5,304 bases of DNA from positions 1 to 5,304 of the forward strand of contig WGBN01000490.1 in NCBI GenBank assembly GCA_015494245.1. The letters are read 5' to 3'. Source of the stretch: Saprospiraceae bacterium (GTDB lineage: Bacteria > Bacteroidota > Bacteroidia > Chitinophagales > Saprospiraceae). Below the pieces are notes generated by a model. The model worked only from the letters and a program-made list of their open reading frames with translations, searched no databases and was not told the DNA's origin. This document shows, one piece after another, positions 4,745-5,304 of the stretch. Positions within the stretch are counted from its first letter, which is position 1. Each line of letters starts with the position of its first letter. The position numbers and the translations under genes were made by a program.

Positions 4745-5304
4745 TCAAATCAAACCCTCGCGAATCAAGTCGTGCAAGTGCAAAACGCCGAGATATGTCC
4801 CGTCTTCTTCCGCGACAATCAACTGCGTGATGTTGTGTCGTTGCATCAGTTCCAGAGCTTTGACGGCGAGCACATCTGCCGTTACCATCTTGGGGTTGGG
4901 CGTCATCATTTCTGCTGCCACCACCTCCATGCCGGCATTTTTTTCCAGCATCCGGCGCAGGTCGCCATCGGTGATAATGCCCAGTACCTTCTCGTTTTCA
5001 TCCACCACAGCAGTACAGCCGAGGCGTTTGCTCGTCATCTCTAACAAGGTTTCCCGCAGATTGGTTTGCGGGCTGACGCAGGGACGCTCGTTCTCCGGAT
5101 ATAAATCGCCCACGCTCAAATAGAGCTGCTTGCCCAGCATGCCGCCCGGATGAACCAGAGCAAAATCCTCGACCGAAAACCCCCTGCGCTTCAACAAAGC
5201 CATGGCCAAAGCATCACCTATGGCCATTTGGGCCGTCGTACTGGCCGTAGGCGCCAAATTGTTGGGGTCTGCCTCTCTCACCACCGGCGTAAACAAAACC
5301 ACAT
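4745..5304 (-). CDS. KpsF/GutQ/KdsD-type D-arabinose-5-phosphate isomerase, C-terminal part (start outside window)
   Basis: The family converts ribulose 5-phosphate to arabinose 5-phosphate, the first step toward Kdo for lipopolysaccharide, in the cytoplasm. The gene is cut at the right edge, and the 186 visible codons are about 57% of the usual 320-330. They begin in the second half of the SIS sugar-isomerase domain: EADPNNLAPTASTTAQMAIGD is the family signature, and FALVHPGGMLGK carries the histidine equivalent to catalytic His193 of E. coli KdsD. Two CBS domains follow, about visible residues 68-121 (ending TDGDLRRML) and 131-185 (HNITQLIVAEED, then LHDLIREGL). CBS pairs are usual in this family. 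The stop is TGA at 4747-4745. Frame and motifs are intact, so this looks like a working gene. Whether it serves Kdo synthesis or capsule synthesis cannot be told from here. Confidence 0.94.
   Translation of the reverse strand, partial: VVLFTPVVREADPNNLAPTASTTAQMAIGDALAMALLKRRGFSVEDFALVHPGGMLGKQLYLSVGDLYPENERPCVSPQTNLRETLLEMTSKRLGCTAVVDENEKVLGIITDGDLRRMLEKNAGMEVVAAEMMTPNPKMVTADVLAVKALELMQRHNITQLIVAEEDGTYLGVLHLHDLIREGLI

Noticed and set aside
4676..5123. Plus-strand frames over the isomerase gene
   Set aside because: They are antisense to a clear SIS-CBS protein and have no domain features.

Overview
The window looks like chromosomal DNA from a Bacteroidota bacterium, and a Saprospirales/Lewinella-type lineage is plausible but not proven. 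The evidence is: TonB proteins of the Bacteroidota type with a PRFPGC-containing TonB C-terminal domain; A-rich leaders in place of clear Shine-Dalgarno sites; Bacteroidota-type -7 promoter boxes (TAnnTTTG); a tRNA without an encoded CCA; and an intergenic repeat rich in TTTGCG.

Layout. Positions 1-1310 hold two tandem plus-strand tonB paralogues. The first is cut by the window edge and the second is complete. Each ends in almost the same rho-independent terminator, so the duplicated unit included the terminator. The second TonB has an extra N-terminal membrane helix and two runs of nine prolines. At 1320-1405 a minus-strand tRNA-Leu(CAG) has its own strong promoter and uses the tonB terminator in the opposite direction. 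Positions 1464-3331 hold a two-gene minus-strand operon. It encodes a RimK-type glutamate ligase and, through an ATGA overlap, a zinc-dependent AstE/aspartoacylase-family amidohydrolase. A divergent plus-strand gene (3419-4006) encodes a secreted protein of unknown function. It converges on rbfA (ribosome maturation, minus strand, 4027-4407). Positions 4408-4744 are non-coding and hold a GC-rich motif and a cluster of TTTGCG direct and inverted repeats. Positions 4745-5304 (minus strand) are the C-terminal part of a KpsF/GutQ/KdsD-type arabinose-5-phosphate isomerase with two CBS domains, cut by the right edge.

How the genes fit together. Most are housekeeping: energy transduction to outer-membrane transporters, translation (tRNA-Leu, RbfA, and possibly RimK acting on ribosomal protein S6) and Kdo synthesis for lipopolysaccharide. 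The most interesting unit is the coupled ligase/amidohydrolase pair, whose members could make and break the same amide-linked glutamate compound or modification. I see no CRISPR array, phage or transposase gene, or obvious defence system. Nothing here forces the conclusion that a wholly new system is present.
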